This document shows, one piece after another, positions 41,370-49,472 of a stretch of DNA of 64,000 nt. Position 1 is the stretch's first letter; the number at the start of each line of letters is the position of its first letter. The notes under the pieces were generated by a model. The model saw nothing but the letters and a program-made list of their open reading frames with translations, had not been told where the DNA came from and did not search any database. The translations under genes were made by a program, and so were the position numbers. The stretch is from HGM13006 sp963650135 (lineage in GTDB: Bacteria > Bacillota > Clostridia > Oscillospirales > Oscillospiraceae), in the NCBI GenBank assembly GCA_963650135.1, contig CAVJLG010000032.1, positions 1 through 64,000 of the forward strand. Reading direction: 5' to 3'.

Positions 41370-41942
41370 TTATTTCCGGGCCAGCAGGCAGAGCCAGCCC
41401 TTTTTATTTTTGTGGACCGCAATCTCCCGGAAGCCCGCCTGCTCCAGGATAGACTGGAACTGGCTGTCCCGATCGATGGTCATGCCGTCGATTTTCTCCG
41501 TCCAATGGTCGTCCTTCCCGGTGCCGCCGGGCTTCGTCACCCGATAGCCCTCCCGGAAGCCTTGCAGCAAATCCGGCCAAAAATATACCGTCTCAAAGGC
41601 CGTAACTACGTCAAATTCCGCCGCGCCAAAGGGCAAGTCCATTACGCTGACCTGCTGCACCGCGCACTTCCCCGCACCAATGGCCTGCGCATTCACCGCC
41701 CGGGATTTTTCCACACTGACCTCCGAATAGTCGATTCCATAGACCATTCCCCTGGGGCACTGCTGCACCAGCCGCGCCAAATTTGCTCCGCCGCAGCCGC
41801 AGTCCAGCACCCGATCCTGCGCCTCCAGCGGAAGGAACTGGGTGCCCCAATCCGCCAGGCCCCGGTGCCCCAGATTCATCATGTTCACCATCAATTTTCC
41901 GCCCAGCCCCGTGGGCTTGCGGGTATTCTCAAAAAACGACAT
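41370..41942 (-). CDS. class I SAM-dependent methyltransferase with a short internal deletion
   Basis: The 190-residue protein carries the Rossmann motif I 'VLDCGCGGANLARLVQQCP', motif II 'GIDYSEVSVEKSRAVNA' and 'EFDVVTAFETVYFWPDL'. At residue 141 the sequence passes from 'YRVTKPGGT' straight to 'GKDDHWTEKIDGMTI'; in relatives about 15-20 residues containing a core strand ('FLI.NE..G') lie between, so an in-frame deletion is likely and activity is doubtful. The gene is divergent from the AraC/ABC pair and has a GGTTAG-N6-CTAACC dyad in front of it. Confidence 0.82.
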   Translation of the reverse strand: MSFFENTRKPTGLGGKLMVNMMNLGHRGLADWGTQFLPLEAQDRVLDCGCGGANLARLVQQCPRGMVYGIDYSEVSVEKSRAVNAQAIGAGKCAVQQVSVMDLPFGAAEFDVVTAFETVYFWPDLLQGFREGYRVTKPGGTGKDDHWTEKIDGMTIDRDSQFQSILEQAGFREIAVHKNKKGWLCLLARK

Positions 41943-41965
41943 GGTATGATTCCTTTCTCTCCATG

Positions 41966-41983
41966 GGTTAGCATTGTCTAACC
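41966..41983. promoter_or_regulatory. inverted repeat GGTTAG-N6-CTAACC, possible metal-regulator site
   Basis: A perfect 6-base dyad precedes the methyltransferase start by 23 bases. A second perfect palindrome, GTTAGCTAAC (42144-42153), lies just after a TATACT -10 box (42130-42135) in front of the AraC/ABC operon. The sequences resemble DtxR/MntR-type operators (TTAGG.TAGCCTAA), and AraC+ABC exporter pairs of this kind are often iron-regulated. This is inference. Confidence 0.45.
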
Positions 41984-42143
41984 GTTAATTCCACAAAAAG
42001 CCGCCTGTGGCAGCCCCAATTGCAGGACCATTGTAGCACCCATCCCCGCCCATTGCAATACGCCCGAAAAAAGTTGTCCATTGGGGATAAGAAAGACCGT
42101 TTGGGAAAGACATCGGCGGCTTTCTATGGTATACTACCTGACA

Positions 42144-42153
42144 GTTAGCTAAC
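42144..42153. promoter_or_regulatory. palindrome GTTAGCTAAC downstream of the AraC/ABC promoter
   Basis: The perfect 10-base palindrome lies eight bases after a TATACT box and 35 bases before the AraC start, where a repressor would block transcription. It matches the core of the dyad on the methyltransferase side (GGTTAG / CTAACC). Confidence 0.45.
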
Positions 42154-42187
42154 ATTAACTAAGTGAGAGACAGGAGGGAAACACCGG

Positions 42188-42700
42188 ATGCAGCAACATG
42201 CATTTGACCGGCAGGGGGCAATTTTACTGGCCCAGAGCGACGGATGCGCCGTCTGGCAATTCCGCAACGACACCGGCGACGGCACCATGACCACCTATGA
42301 GGTATTCCCCGGAGTGATGCTCAGCTTCAACGATTTTCATATGGCGCGGTTTGAAAGCAGCTATGTGGCCGACCGGCGGCTGTTTGCCATCGACCACTGC
42401 CGGGAGGGGCGCATGGAGTACACCCAAGCGGACCTTTCCCGGCGGTTTGACATTGCACTGACCCCCATGAAGGCCTGCTTCCGCTCGGTCTATGGGTCCG
42501 CCATCGGCACCTGGCTCACCAACTATCGCATGAATCTGGCGGCAGAGCTGCTGATTCACCGGAGGGACCTGAGCATTGGGGAAATCGGCGGCCGGGTGGG
42601 CTATGACAGCGCCGGGAAATTCGCCCAGGCCTTTAGGCGGGTGATGAAATTGACGCCGTCGGAATATCGCAAAGAAAGAGGGATAAGCGATGAAATCTGA
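42188..42700 (+). CDS. AraC-family regulator lacking most of its sensory domain
   Basis: The 170-residue protein begins like a normal N-terminal domain of this AraC subfamily ('FPGVMLSFNDFHMARFESSY', 'LFAIDHCREGRMEY') and at about residue 77 jumps directly into the complete DNA-binding domain ('TQADLSRRFDIALTPMKACF', 'IGEIGGRVGYDSAGKFAQAF'). Relatives are about 290-310 residues; about 130 residues of the ligand-binding barrel and linker are missing, as by an in-frame deletion near 42415. DNA binding could persist without ligand control. The stop overlaps the start of the ABC exporter gene, so they are one operon. Confidence 0.85.
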   Translation: MQQHAFDRQGAILLAQSDGCAVWQFRNDTGDGTMTTYEVFPGVMLSFNDFHMARFESSYVADRRLFAIDHCREGRMEYTQADLSRRFDIALTPMKACFRSVYGSAIGTWLTNYRMNLAAELLIHRRDLSIGEIGGRVGYDSAGKFAQAFRRVMKLTPSEYRKERGISDEI

Positions 42701-44447
42701 GAAAAGAAGCTGGATGAAGTCCCTGTTTGCCTATGCAGAGGGGGAGAAAAAGCGGATGCTGCTGTCCGTGCTCCTGTCTGTGGGCAGCGTAGTGCTGGGG
42801 CTGGTTCCGTTCTACTGCATGTACCGGCTGATCTGCCTTTTTGCAGATACCGCAAATGCCGGGCAGGTGGTGCAGTGGTGCCTTTTGGCGCTGGCGGCTT
42901 ATGGCGTAAAAATTCTGCTGTTCAGCCTGTCCACCGGCGTTTCCCACACCATGGCCTATACGATTCTGGAAAGACTGCGGCTGCGGCTGGCGGACCGGTT
43001 TCTCCATGCGCCCCTGGGGGATGTGGAAAGCCATTCCATCGGCGAAATCAAGACCATGATGGTGGACAAAATCGAGAATCTCGAGCCGCCCCTGGCCCAT
43101 ATGATTCCCGAGGGGGCGGGGCATATTGTTCTGCCCATCATCAGTATCCTCGCGCTGCTGCTCATCGACTGGCGGCTGGCGCTGGCGTCGCTGGTGACAT
43201 TTCCCCTGTCCTTCCTCTGCATGGGGCTCACCTTCCAAATCAGCGGCGACAGCTTTTCGAAATACGACCAGTCCGCCAGCCACATGAACAGCGCCATTGT
43301 GGAGTATATCGAGGGCATTGAGGTCATCAAGGCCTTTGGCCGGACGGGGGTCAGCTATGAGAAATATGCCGGCGCCATTACGAACTTCCGCACCTTTGTG
43401 GTAAAATGGCTCACCTCTACCTTTGTGACCATGAAGCTGAGCTTTGCCCTGTTCCCCTCCACCCTGATCGGCACGCTGCCCGTGGCCTTGGCCCTGGCAA
43501 ACAGCGGCAGCATTTCGGGGCCCCAGGCAGCCCTGGCGGTGATGCTATCCATTTCCATGGTGGGTTCCCTGTCGAAGCTGGAGGTATTTTCCGAAAATAT
43601 GCGGCAGGTGAAGTGTACCGTGGAGAATCTGGAGGAATTCTTAGAGATGCCCGCACTGCAGGAGCCCAGCGTTCGGGCGCAGCTTTCCGGCACAGGTGCT
43701 GCCCTCCATAACGTGCATTTTTCCTACACCGGCAAGCCGGAGGACGAGGTGCTCCATGGCATTGACCTAACCCTGCCCCAGGGGAGCTTTACCGCGCTGG
43801 TTGGCCCATCCGGCGGCGGAAAATCCACCGTGGCAAAGCTCATTGCCCGGTTCTGGGACGTAAGCGATGGGGAGATCACCATCGGCGGCGTGAACGTAAA
43901 GGATATGCCCCTGGCGCAGCTTTCGGAATATGTGAGCTTTGTCACCCAGGATAACTTCCTGTTCCGCTGCTCCCTGCTGGAGAATATCCGCCTGGGCAAT
44001 CCCAGCGCCACGGACGAGGAGGTCAAGGCCGCTGCCCGGGCAGCCCAATGCGAGGAATTCATTTCGAAGCTGCCCCAGGGCTATGACACCCCCGCAGGCA
44101 AGGCAGGCCGTCGGCTTTCCGGCGGCGAAAAGCAGCGGATCGCCATCGCCCGGATGATGCTGAAAAACGCCCCGATCATCATTCTCGACGAGGCCACCGC
44201 CAGCATCGACCCCGAAAACGAGCACCTGATTCAGCATGCCATTTCGGAGCTGACCCGGGGCAAAACCATCATCACCATCGCCCACCGGCTGACCACCATC
44301 CAAAACGCCGACCAGATCCTTGTGGTGGACGACGGGACCATTGTGGAATCTGGCACCCACGAGGCCCTGATCGCTCAGGACGGCCTGTACCGGCGCTTTA
44401 TGCAGATTCGTCAGCAGGCCGAGGGCTGGCATATCACCGAAGATTAA
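42690..44447 (+). CDS. ABC exporter, fused membrane and ATPase domains
   Basis: This 585-residue half-transporter has a six-helix membrane domain (1-320) and an ATPase domain with Walker A GPSGGGKSTV (about 385), Q-loop 'FVTQDNFLF', signature LSGGEKQRIAIAR, Walker B IIILDEATASID and switch His 'TIAHRL'. It resembles the IrtB/YbtQ-like group that usually works as a heterodimer encoded by two adjacent genes; here only one is present, so it must homodimerise or has lost its partner. It overlaps the AraC gene by 11 bases. The DtxR-like palindrome upstream would fit siderophore or metal transport. Confidence 0.9.
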   Translation: MKSEKRSWMKSLFAYAEGEKKRMLLSVLLSVGSVVLGLVPFYCMYRLICLFADTANAGQVVQWCLLALAAYGVKILLFSLSTGVSHTMAYTILERLRLRLADRFLHAPLGDVESHSIGEIKTMMVDKIENLEPPLAHMIPEGAGHIVLPIISILALLLIDWRLALASLVTFPLSFLCMGLTFQISGDSFSKYDQSASHMNSAIVEYIEGIEVIKAFGRTGVSYEKYAGAITNFRTFVVKWLTSTFVTMKLSFALFPSTLIGTLPVALALANSGSISGPQAALAVMLSISMVGSLSKLEVFSENMRQVKCTVENLEEFLEMPALQEPSVRAQLSGTGAALHNVHFSYTGKPEDEVLHGIDLTLPQGSFTALVGPSGGGKSTVAKLIARFWDVSDGEITIGGVNVKDMPLAQLSEYVSFVTQDNFLFRCSLLENIRLGNPSATDEEVKAAARAAQCEEFISKLPQGYDTPAGKAGRRLSGGEKQRIAIARMMLKNAPIIILDEATASIDPENEHLIQHAISELTRGKTIITIAHRLTTIQNADQILVVDDGTIVESGTHEALIAQDGLYRRFMQIRQQAEGWHITED

Positions 44448-44450
44448 GAT

Positions 44451-44500
44451 ACGCCCGAATTCTGTATGCTGGGTACAGAGTTCGGGCGTTTTCGGTTTTT
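44451..44500 (+). terminator. rho-independent terminator of the ABC operon
   Basis: ACGCCCGAATTCTGTA pairs with TACAGAGTTCGGGCGT (44474-44489), followed by TTTCGGTTTTT. Confidence 0.8.
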
Positions 44501-44548
44501 CTTTGGTTTCGTATCAGTTTTTCTTATATAAATTCAGCAAAAGCCAAA

Positions 44549-44577
44549 TTGATTGCTGCGGAGAATGGAGGTACAAT
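44549..44577 (+). promoter_or_regulatory. sigma-70-type promoter of the AKR/flavodoxin/acetyltransferase operon
   Basis: TTGATT (44549-44554), 17 bases, TACAAT (44572-44577), about 30 bases before the ATG at 44610, which follows AGAGGGAG. Confidence 0.65.
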
Positions 44578-44609
44578 GGTACTATCAAAAATAGAGGGAG
44601 TGTACCACA

Positions 44610-45719
44610 ATGAATCAGATCAAGAAGAACTTTGGCTTTGGCTGCATGCGGCTGCCCATGAAGGACGGTGAAGTGGATATCCCCGAAACCAAACGCATGG
44701 TGGACGCATTTCTGGAGGCAGGCTTCAACTACTTCGACACGGCCCACGGCTATTTGCATGGAAAAAGCGAAACGGCCCTGAAGGAATGTCTCACCAGCCG
44801 CTATCCCCGGGAAGACTATATTCTGACGGACAAGCTCACCGCAAACTTCTTCCAGACCGAAGCGGATATTCGCCCCCTGTTGGAAGCACAGCTGGAGGCC
44901 TGCGGGGTGGACTATTTCGACTATTACCTGATGCATGCCCAGGGTGCGGGGAACTATCCGCATTTTAAGGAATGTCATGCCTATGAAACGGCGTTTGCCC
45001 TGAAAGCCGTGGGAAAGGTACGCCATGTGGGCATTTCGTTCCATGACCGGGCCGAGGTGCTGGAGCAGATTCTCACGGACTACCCGGAGATCGAGGTGGT
45101 GCAGATTCAGTTCAACTATATGGACTATGAGGACCCCGCAGTTCAGAGCCGGAAGTGCTATGAGGTCTGCCGGAAGTATGGCAAGCCTGTGATTGTCATG
45201 GAGCCGGTAAAGGGCGGCAGTCTGGTGAATCTTCCCGAGGATGCAAAGGCTGTGCTGGACGAGCTCCACGGCGGCAGCCCTGCCAGCTACGCCCTAAGAT
45301 TTGCAGCGGGCTTCCCGGGGATGATGATGGTGCTCTCCGGCATGAGCAGCCTTGCCCAGATGCAGGATAACCTCTCGGTGATGGAGCAGTTCCGCCCCTT
45401 AGATGAGAAGGAGCGTAAGGCCATTGACCGGGTACAGGAGATTTTCAAAAGCAAGAACCTCATCCTCTGCACCGCCTGCCGCTACTGCACCGACGGATGT
45501 CCCAAGCAGATTTCCATTCCCGATCTGTTCGCCGTGATGAACACCAAGCAGCTCTATCACGACTGGAATGCGGACTATTATTATAACGTGGTCCATACCA
45601 CTCCCGGGCGCAGGGCCTCCGACTGTATCCGCTGCGGGAAATGTGAAAAGGCCTGTCCCCAGCATCTGCCCATCCGTCAGCTGCTCCAGGCGGTCGCAAA
45701 GGAATTTGAACAAGCATAA
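44610..45719 (+). CDS. aldo/keto reductase with two [4Fe-4S] ferredoxin-type motifs
   Basis: The 369-residue protein combines an aldo/keto reductase barrel (1-275; 'FGFGCMRLPMKDGEVDI', catalytic Asp/Tyr region 'NYFDTAHGYLHGKSE', Lys 'LTDKLT', 'YYLMHAQGAG') with a C-terminal domain holding two clusters (C-x2-C-x2-C-x3-C-P: 'CTACRYCTDGCPK' and 'CIRCGKCEKACPQ'). Such proteins, widespread in Clostridia, probably couple NAD(P)H-type chemistry to ferredoxin or flavodoxin. The next gene encodes a flavodoxin, a plausible partner, 12 bases downstream. Confidence 0.92.
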   Translation: MNQIKKNFGFGCMRLPMKDGEVDIPETKRMVDAFLEAGFNYFDTAHGYLHGKSETALKECLTSRYPREDYILTDKLTANFFQTEADIRPLLEAQLEACGVDYFDYYLMHAQGAGNYPHFKECHAYETAFALKAVGKVRHVGISFHDRAEVLEQILTDYPEIEVVQIQFNYMDYEDPAVQSRKCYEVCRKYGKPVIVMEPVKGGSLVNLPEDAKAVLDELHGGSPASYALRFAAGFPGMMMVLSGMSSLAQMQDNLSVMEQFRPLDEKERKAIDRVQEIFKSKNLILCTACRYCTDGCPKQISIPDLFAVMNTKQLYHDWNADYYYNVVHTTPGRRASDCIRCGKCEKACPQHLPIRQLLQAVAKEFEQA

Positions 45720-45731
45720 GGAGAGATTACC

Positions 45732-46244
45732 ATGGCGATTTTGATTGCATACTATTCCCGGACGGGAGAGAACTACTTTGGCGGGGCCTATCGCCGGATT
45801 TCCGTGGGCAACACCGAAAAGGCCGCCCGGATGCTGGAATCCATCACCGGCGGCAAGTGTTTTGAAGTTCAGCAGAAGGTCCCCTATTCCGACGATTACC
45901 GCACCTGCGTTTCTCAGGCCAGCGAGGACTGGAAGCGCCATGCCCGCCCGGAGCTGACCGTATTGCCGGACTCCCTGGCGGATTACGACGAGATCTATCT
46001 GGGCTATCCCAACTACTGCGGCACCATGCCCATGGCGGTGTATACGTTCCTGGAGCACTACGACTTCACCGGCAAGACCATCCGCCCCTTCTGCACCCAC
46101 GAGGGCAGCGGCCTGTCCGCCACTGTTCGGGACATTCAGAAGGCTGCGCCGGGCGCCAAGGTGACAAAGGGGCTTGCCATCCACGGCAGCCATGTGGACG
46201 AGGCCCTTCCCGCGCTGAAGCAGTGGGTCAAGGAGGGAAACTAA
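45732..46244 (+). CDS. flavodoxin-like FMN electron carrier
   Basis: The 170-residue protein has the flavodoxin fold: 'ILIAYYSRTGENYFGGA' (phosphate-binding loop), 'YDEIYLGYPNYCGTMPMAVY' and 'IRPFCTHEGSGLSATVRDI', which place it with the flavodoxins found next to aldo/keto reductases. It should accept or donate electrons via FMN. It is placed between the AKR gene and the acetyltransferase gene, translated from AAGGAGAG, with only one base before the next start codon, so translation is coupled. Confidence 0.9.
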   Translation: MAILIAYYSRTGENYFGGAYRRISVGNTEKAARMLESITGGKCFEVQQKVPYSDDYRTCVSQASEDWKRHARPELTVLPDSLADYDEIYLGYPNYCGTMPMAVYTFLEHYDFTGKTIRPFCTHEGSGLSATVRDIQKAAPGAKVTKGLAIHGSHVDEALPALKQWVKEGN

Positions 46245-46245
46245 C

Positions 46246-46803
46246 ATGGATTGTCAGGAAACCCGCGTGGATCTCCGGAAAACCGCTCCCGCCGACCGTG
46301 CCGAGGGCCAGCGCTGTGCCAGGCTGATCTTCCGGCTGAACCACACCATGCCCGGCACCGAGGAATACCAGACCGTTTTGAAGAAGCTGTTTGGCGACAA
46401 TCTGGGCGAGGGCAGCTATGTTGCCGCACCTATCAGCGGTGCCTGCGTCAGCTCCATGAAGATCGGCAAAAACGTGTTCATCAACTCCGGCCTCCTTGCC
46501 ATGGCCCGTGGCGGCATCACCATCGAGGATGAGGCCCGCATTGCCGCAAATGTCCAGCTGATTACCAATAATCACGACCCCTATGACCTGGACATTCTGC
46601 CCTGCAAGCCCATTCTCATCTGCAAATCTGCCTGGATCGGCGCAGGGGCCACGATCCTGCCCGGGGTTCGGGTGGGCAAGCATGCGGTGGTTGGAGCCGC
46701 CGCCGTGGTTACCAAGGACGTGCCGGATTATACCGTAGCCGTGGGAAATCCCGCGAAGGTGGTAAAAATGCTGGAGAAAGAGAGATTTCAGGACGAGGAT
46801 TAA
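46246..46803 (+). CDS. sugar O-acetyltransferase (LacA/MaA-like left-handed beta-helix)
   Basis: The 185-residue protein has the hexapeptide-repeat left-handed beta-helix of maltose/galactoside acetyltransferases: 'SSMKIGKNVFINSGLLAMAR', 'GGITIEDEARIAANVQLITN' 'NHDPYD', 'ICKSAWIGAGATILPGVRVG' 'KHAVVGAAAVVTKDVPDYTV'. The catalytic His is the one in 'NNHDPYD'. An atypical N terminus of about 30 residues ('RKTAPADRAEGQRCARLIFR') replaces the usual MAC domain. The real acceptor may not be a sugar, as the neighbours are redox proteins. Last gene of the operon. Confidence 0.88.
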   Translation: MDCQETRVDLRKTAPADRAEGQRCARLIFRLNHTMPGTEEYQTVLKKLFGDNLGEGSYVAAPISGACVSSMKIGKNVFINSGLLAMARGGITIEDEARIAANVQLITNNHDPYDLDILPCKPILICKSAWIGAGATILPGVRVGKHAVVGAAAVVTKDVPDYTVAVGNPAKVVKMLEKERFQDED

Positions 46804-46811
46804 GACAATTC

Positions 46812-46846
46812 GGTCCCGGTGCAGAACTGCATCGGGACCTTTGTTA
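46812..46846 (+). terminator. terminator of the AKR operon
   Basis: GGTCCCGGTGCA (46812-46823) pairs with TGCATCGGGACC (46828-46839), followed by TTTGTTATG. Confidence 0.75.
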
Positions 46847-46887
46847 TGCTTCAAAAGCCATAATTTTCTCCCCCAAAATTTCGTTTT

Positions 46888-46929
46888 GTTGTTAAAACAA
46901 CAGAAATGCCGGTTCCATTCCACTATAAT
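46888..46929 (+). promoter_or_regulatory. hcp promoter with CRP/FNR-type palindrome
   Basis: The palindrome GTTGTT-AA-AACAAC (46888-46901) is centred about 41 bases before the expected start site set by TATAAT (46924-46929), and no good -35 box exists. This is the geometry of class II activation by a CRP/FNR-family protein such as HcpR, which controls hcp in many anaerobes. No such regulator is encoded in the window. Confidence 0.5.
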
Positions 46930-47003
46930 ACCCCCAGAAACCAAGGAATCCGAACCCCTCGGGTTCCATCCCCCCGATTACGTTCAAATGGAGGATTTTT
47001 TCG

Positions 47004-48596
47004 ATGGAAAATCAGATGTTTTGTTTTCAGTGCGAGCAGACCGCCGGATGCACGGGCTGCACCGGGGCCAGAGGCGTATGCGGCAAGTCCGCGGAAATCG
47101 CCCGGCTCCAGGACCGGCTCACCGGGGCGCTCATCGGCCTGGCCCGGACCACCGACGGCAATCAGCCCACCGCCCACACCTGGCACCTGATGATGGAGGG
47201 CCTGTTCACCACCGTTACCAACGTGAATTTTAACGCCGAAACCCTCGAGGCCCAGATTCGCCGGGTACACGAGGAAAAGGAGCGGCTGGCCCCGGGCTGC
47301 ATCGGCTGTGCGGACCCCTGCGGCAGAACCGAGGATTATGATATGGCGGAGCTCTGGCATGCTCAGGAGGACATCCGCAGCCTCAAGTCGCTGATTCTCT
47401 TCGGTATTCGCGGCATGGCGGCCTATGCCCATCATGCCATGGTGCTGGGCTATGAGGACGAGGAGGTAAACTGGTTCTTCGCCAAGGCGCTGTTTGCGGT
47501 GGGCGAGGACTGGACCATGGAGGATCTGCTGCCCATCGTTATGGAGGTCGGCGAACAGAACCTCAAATGCATGGCGCTGCTGGATCGTGCCAACACCGAA
47601 ACCTATGGGAATCCCACCCCGACGACCGTTCCCCTGACCGTGGAAAAGGGCCCGTTTATCGTCATCACCGGTCACGATCTCCACGACCTGAAGCTGCTGT
47701 TGGAGCAAACCCAGGGCAAGGGAATCAATATCTACACCCACGGCGAGATGCTCCCCGCCCACGGCTATCCGGAGCTCAAGAAATACCCGCATCTCAAGGG
47801 CAATTTCGGCACCGCATGGCAGAACCAGCAGAAGGAATTTGCCGATCTCCCCGCACCGGTGCTGTTCACCACCAACTGTCTCATGCCCCCTAAGGGGAGC
47901 TATTCGGACCGGGTGTTCACCACCACCCTGGTGTCCTATCCCGAGATCACCCACATCGGCCCCGAGAAGGACTTCACACCCGTGATTGAAAAGGCCCTGG
48001 CACTGGGGGGCTATCCCGAGGACATGGCCTTCACGGGCATCAACGGCGGCCACACGGTAACCACCGGCTTCGCCCGGAATACCGTTCTGAGCGTGGCGGA
48101 CCAGGTGATCGGCGCAGTAAAGGCCGGGGACATTCGCCATTTCTTCCTGGTGGCGGGCTGTGACGGCGCGCGCCCCGGACGGAACTACTACACCGAGTTT
48201 GTGAAAAACACCCCCAAGGACACGGTGGTTTTGACCCTGGCCTGCGGAAAGTACCGCTTCAACGACCTGGATTTGGGCACCATCGGCGGCCTGCCCCGAC
48301 TGATGGACATCGGTCAGTGCAACGACGCCTACAGCGCCATCCAGATTGCCCTGGCCCTGGCGAACGCCTTTAACTGCGGGGTCAACGAGCTGCCCCTTTC
48401 CATGGTGCTGTCCTGGTATGAGCAGAAGGCCGTGTGCATCCTGCTGACGCTGCTGCATCTGGGTATTCGGAACATTCGGCTGGGCCCCACCCTGCCTGCG
48501 TTCTTGTCGAAGAATGTGCTCTCCTATTTGGTGGAGCAGTATGGCATTGCGCCCATCACCACCCCCGAGGCGGATTTGGAAGCCCTGCTGGGATAA
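47004..48596 (+). CDS. hcp: hydroxylamine reductase / hybrid cluster protein
   Basis: The 530-residue protein is a hybrid cluster protein: N-terminal 'MFCFQCEQTAGCTGCTGARG' with the first Fe-S cluster, 'PGCIGCADPCG', and C-terminal hybrid-cluster ligands in 'TGHDLHDLK', 'FTTNCLMPP', 'VAGCDGARPGRNYY' and 'ACGKYRFNDLD'. It reduces hydroxylamine or nitric oxide and protects anaerobes from nitrosative stress. GGAGGA lies before the ATG. It is monocistronic with its own terminator, and its promoter carries a CRP/FNR-type palindrome. Confidence 0.97.
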   Translation: MENQMFCFQCEQTAGCTGCTGARGVCGKSAEIARLQDRLTGALIGLARTTDGNQPTAHTWHLMMEGLFTTVTNVNFNAETLEAQIRRVHEEKERLAPGCIGCADPCGRTEDYDMAELWHAQEDIRSLKSLILFGIRGMAAYAHHAMVLGYEDEEVNWFFAKALFAVGEDWTMEDLLPIVMEVGEQNLKCMALLDRANTETYGNPTPTTVPLTVEKGPFIVITGHDLHDLKLLLEQTQGKGINIYTHGEMLPAHGYPELKKYPHLKGNFGTAWQNQQKEFADLPAPVLFTTNCLMPPKGSYSDRVFTTTLVSYPEITHIGPEKDFTPVIEKALALGGYPEDMAFTGINGGHTVTTGFARNTVLSVADQVIGAVKAGDIRHFFLVAGCDGARPGRNYYTEFVKNTPKDTVVLTLACGKYRFNDLDLGTIGGLPRLMDIGQCNDAYSAIQIALALANAFNCGVNELPLSMVLSWYEQKAVCILLTLLHLGIRNIRLGPTLPAFLSKNVLSYLVEQYGIAPITTPEADLEALLG

Positions 48597-48601
48597 GAAA
48601 A

Positions 48602-48645
48602 AACGGTGCATCCGGAAGTCGTTTTCCGGGTGCACCGTCCTTTTT
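48602..48645 (+). terminator. terminator of hcp
   Basis: ACGGTGCATCCGGAA pairs with TTCCGGGTGCACCGT, followed by CCTTTTTATT. It also serves the convergent 205-aa gene. Confidence 0.8.
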
Positions 48646-49261
48646 ATTCGGTTCGGGCTTCATAGCTCTGGGCCCACGCCGCGTTTCGGTAGCCCTCCAG
48701 CCGCCGCAGCAGCCGTTGGCAGCGGTTATAATCCGAGTTCTCGTAAATTCGCAGCACCGGGAAGCGCTCCAGGTGGTCGATGCTTTCCTGACTGATATGC
48801 AGGTTCAAAATCTGCCGCTTTGCCTTGCCCAGCCTGCTTTCATAGCCATATTGCAGGCTGACGTACACGCCGTAACACCTGTTCATGGCTCTGCCGCCTG
48901 TGTGGTTATTCTCGCAAGGGCCGCAGACCGCAAAAAGCTCAATGGCCTCGTCCCAGGAAACCTTCCGCACAGGCTGCCCGTTCCACAGGATCGTCAGCTG
49001 CCACGGCGTGACATCAAAGGCAAGGGCACGGTTCCGGCAGTTGTTCCTGACAAGCTTCGCCTCATACAGGACAAAGATCACAGTCAGCAGGACCGTAACG
49101 CCCGGGAGAATCGGGTCATCCCCCTGAACGCTCCAGATCACAAGGGGAATCAGCGCCGCAATCATGACGGCAGCGCAAGTCCATAGATACCATTGGGGCA
49201 GCACATCCGGCTGAAAGATTTCGCCGTAAGAGCCCTGGACGGTGGGTTTGTTGCGTTTCAT
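48644..49261 (-). CDS. hypothetical membrane protein (two TM segments, PH-like domain)
   Basis: The 205-residue protein has two close membrane helices (about 24-45 and 52-68, 'YLWTCAAVMIAALIPLVIWS' and 'GVTVLLTVIFVLYEAKLV') followed by a cytosolic region with alternating strands ('ALAFDVTPWQLTILWNG', 'RKVSWDEAIELFAVC') reminiscent of bacterial PH (YcxB-like) domains. The Arg-rich C terminus may be helical. GAAAGGAC precedes the ATG. Function unknown. Confidence 0.7.
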   Translation of the reverse strand: MKRNKPTVQGSYGEIFQPDVLPQWYLWTCAAVMIAALIPLVIWSVQGDDPILPGVTVLLTVIFVLYEAKLVRNNCRNRALAFDVTPWQLTILWNGQPVRKVSWDEAIELFAVCGPCENNHTGGRAMNRCYGVYVSLQYGYESRLGKAKRQILNLHISQESIDHLERFPVLRIYENSDYNRCQRLLRRLEGYRNAAWAQSYEARTE

Positions 49262-49424
49262 GACTTGTCCTTTCCTTTCGGCCCTCGGCGGCGCTGATTT
49301 TTCGGGTGCAGAAGGTCCTGCTCCCTAAGGCGCTGCCCGTTTTCTCCATCATATCCGAAAATCCCCCGGAATACAAGCAAAATCCCCCAAACCGCCGCAC
49401 GCATCCCGCGGCTTTCGCAAAAAA

Positions 49425-49453
49425 TCAGGCGCCGGAAGCACTCCGACGCCTGA
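49425..49453 (-). terminator. terminator of the SLH metallophosphatase gene
   Basis: TCAGGCGCCGGA (49425-49436) pairs with TCCGACGCCTGA (49442-49453); on the minus strand TTTTTTGCG follows. Confidence 0.8.
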
Positions 49454-49472
49454 CGTTTCAGTGAAATTAGAA

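Noticed and set aside
46923..48635. Minus-strand frame of 570 codons opposite hcp
   Set aside because: Antisense shadow of a strongly conserved hybrid cluster protein gene.
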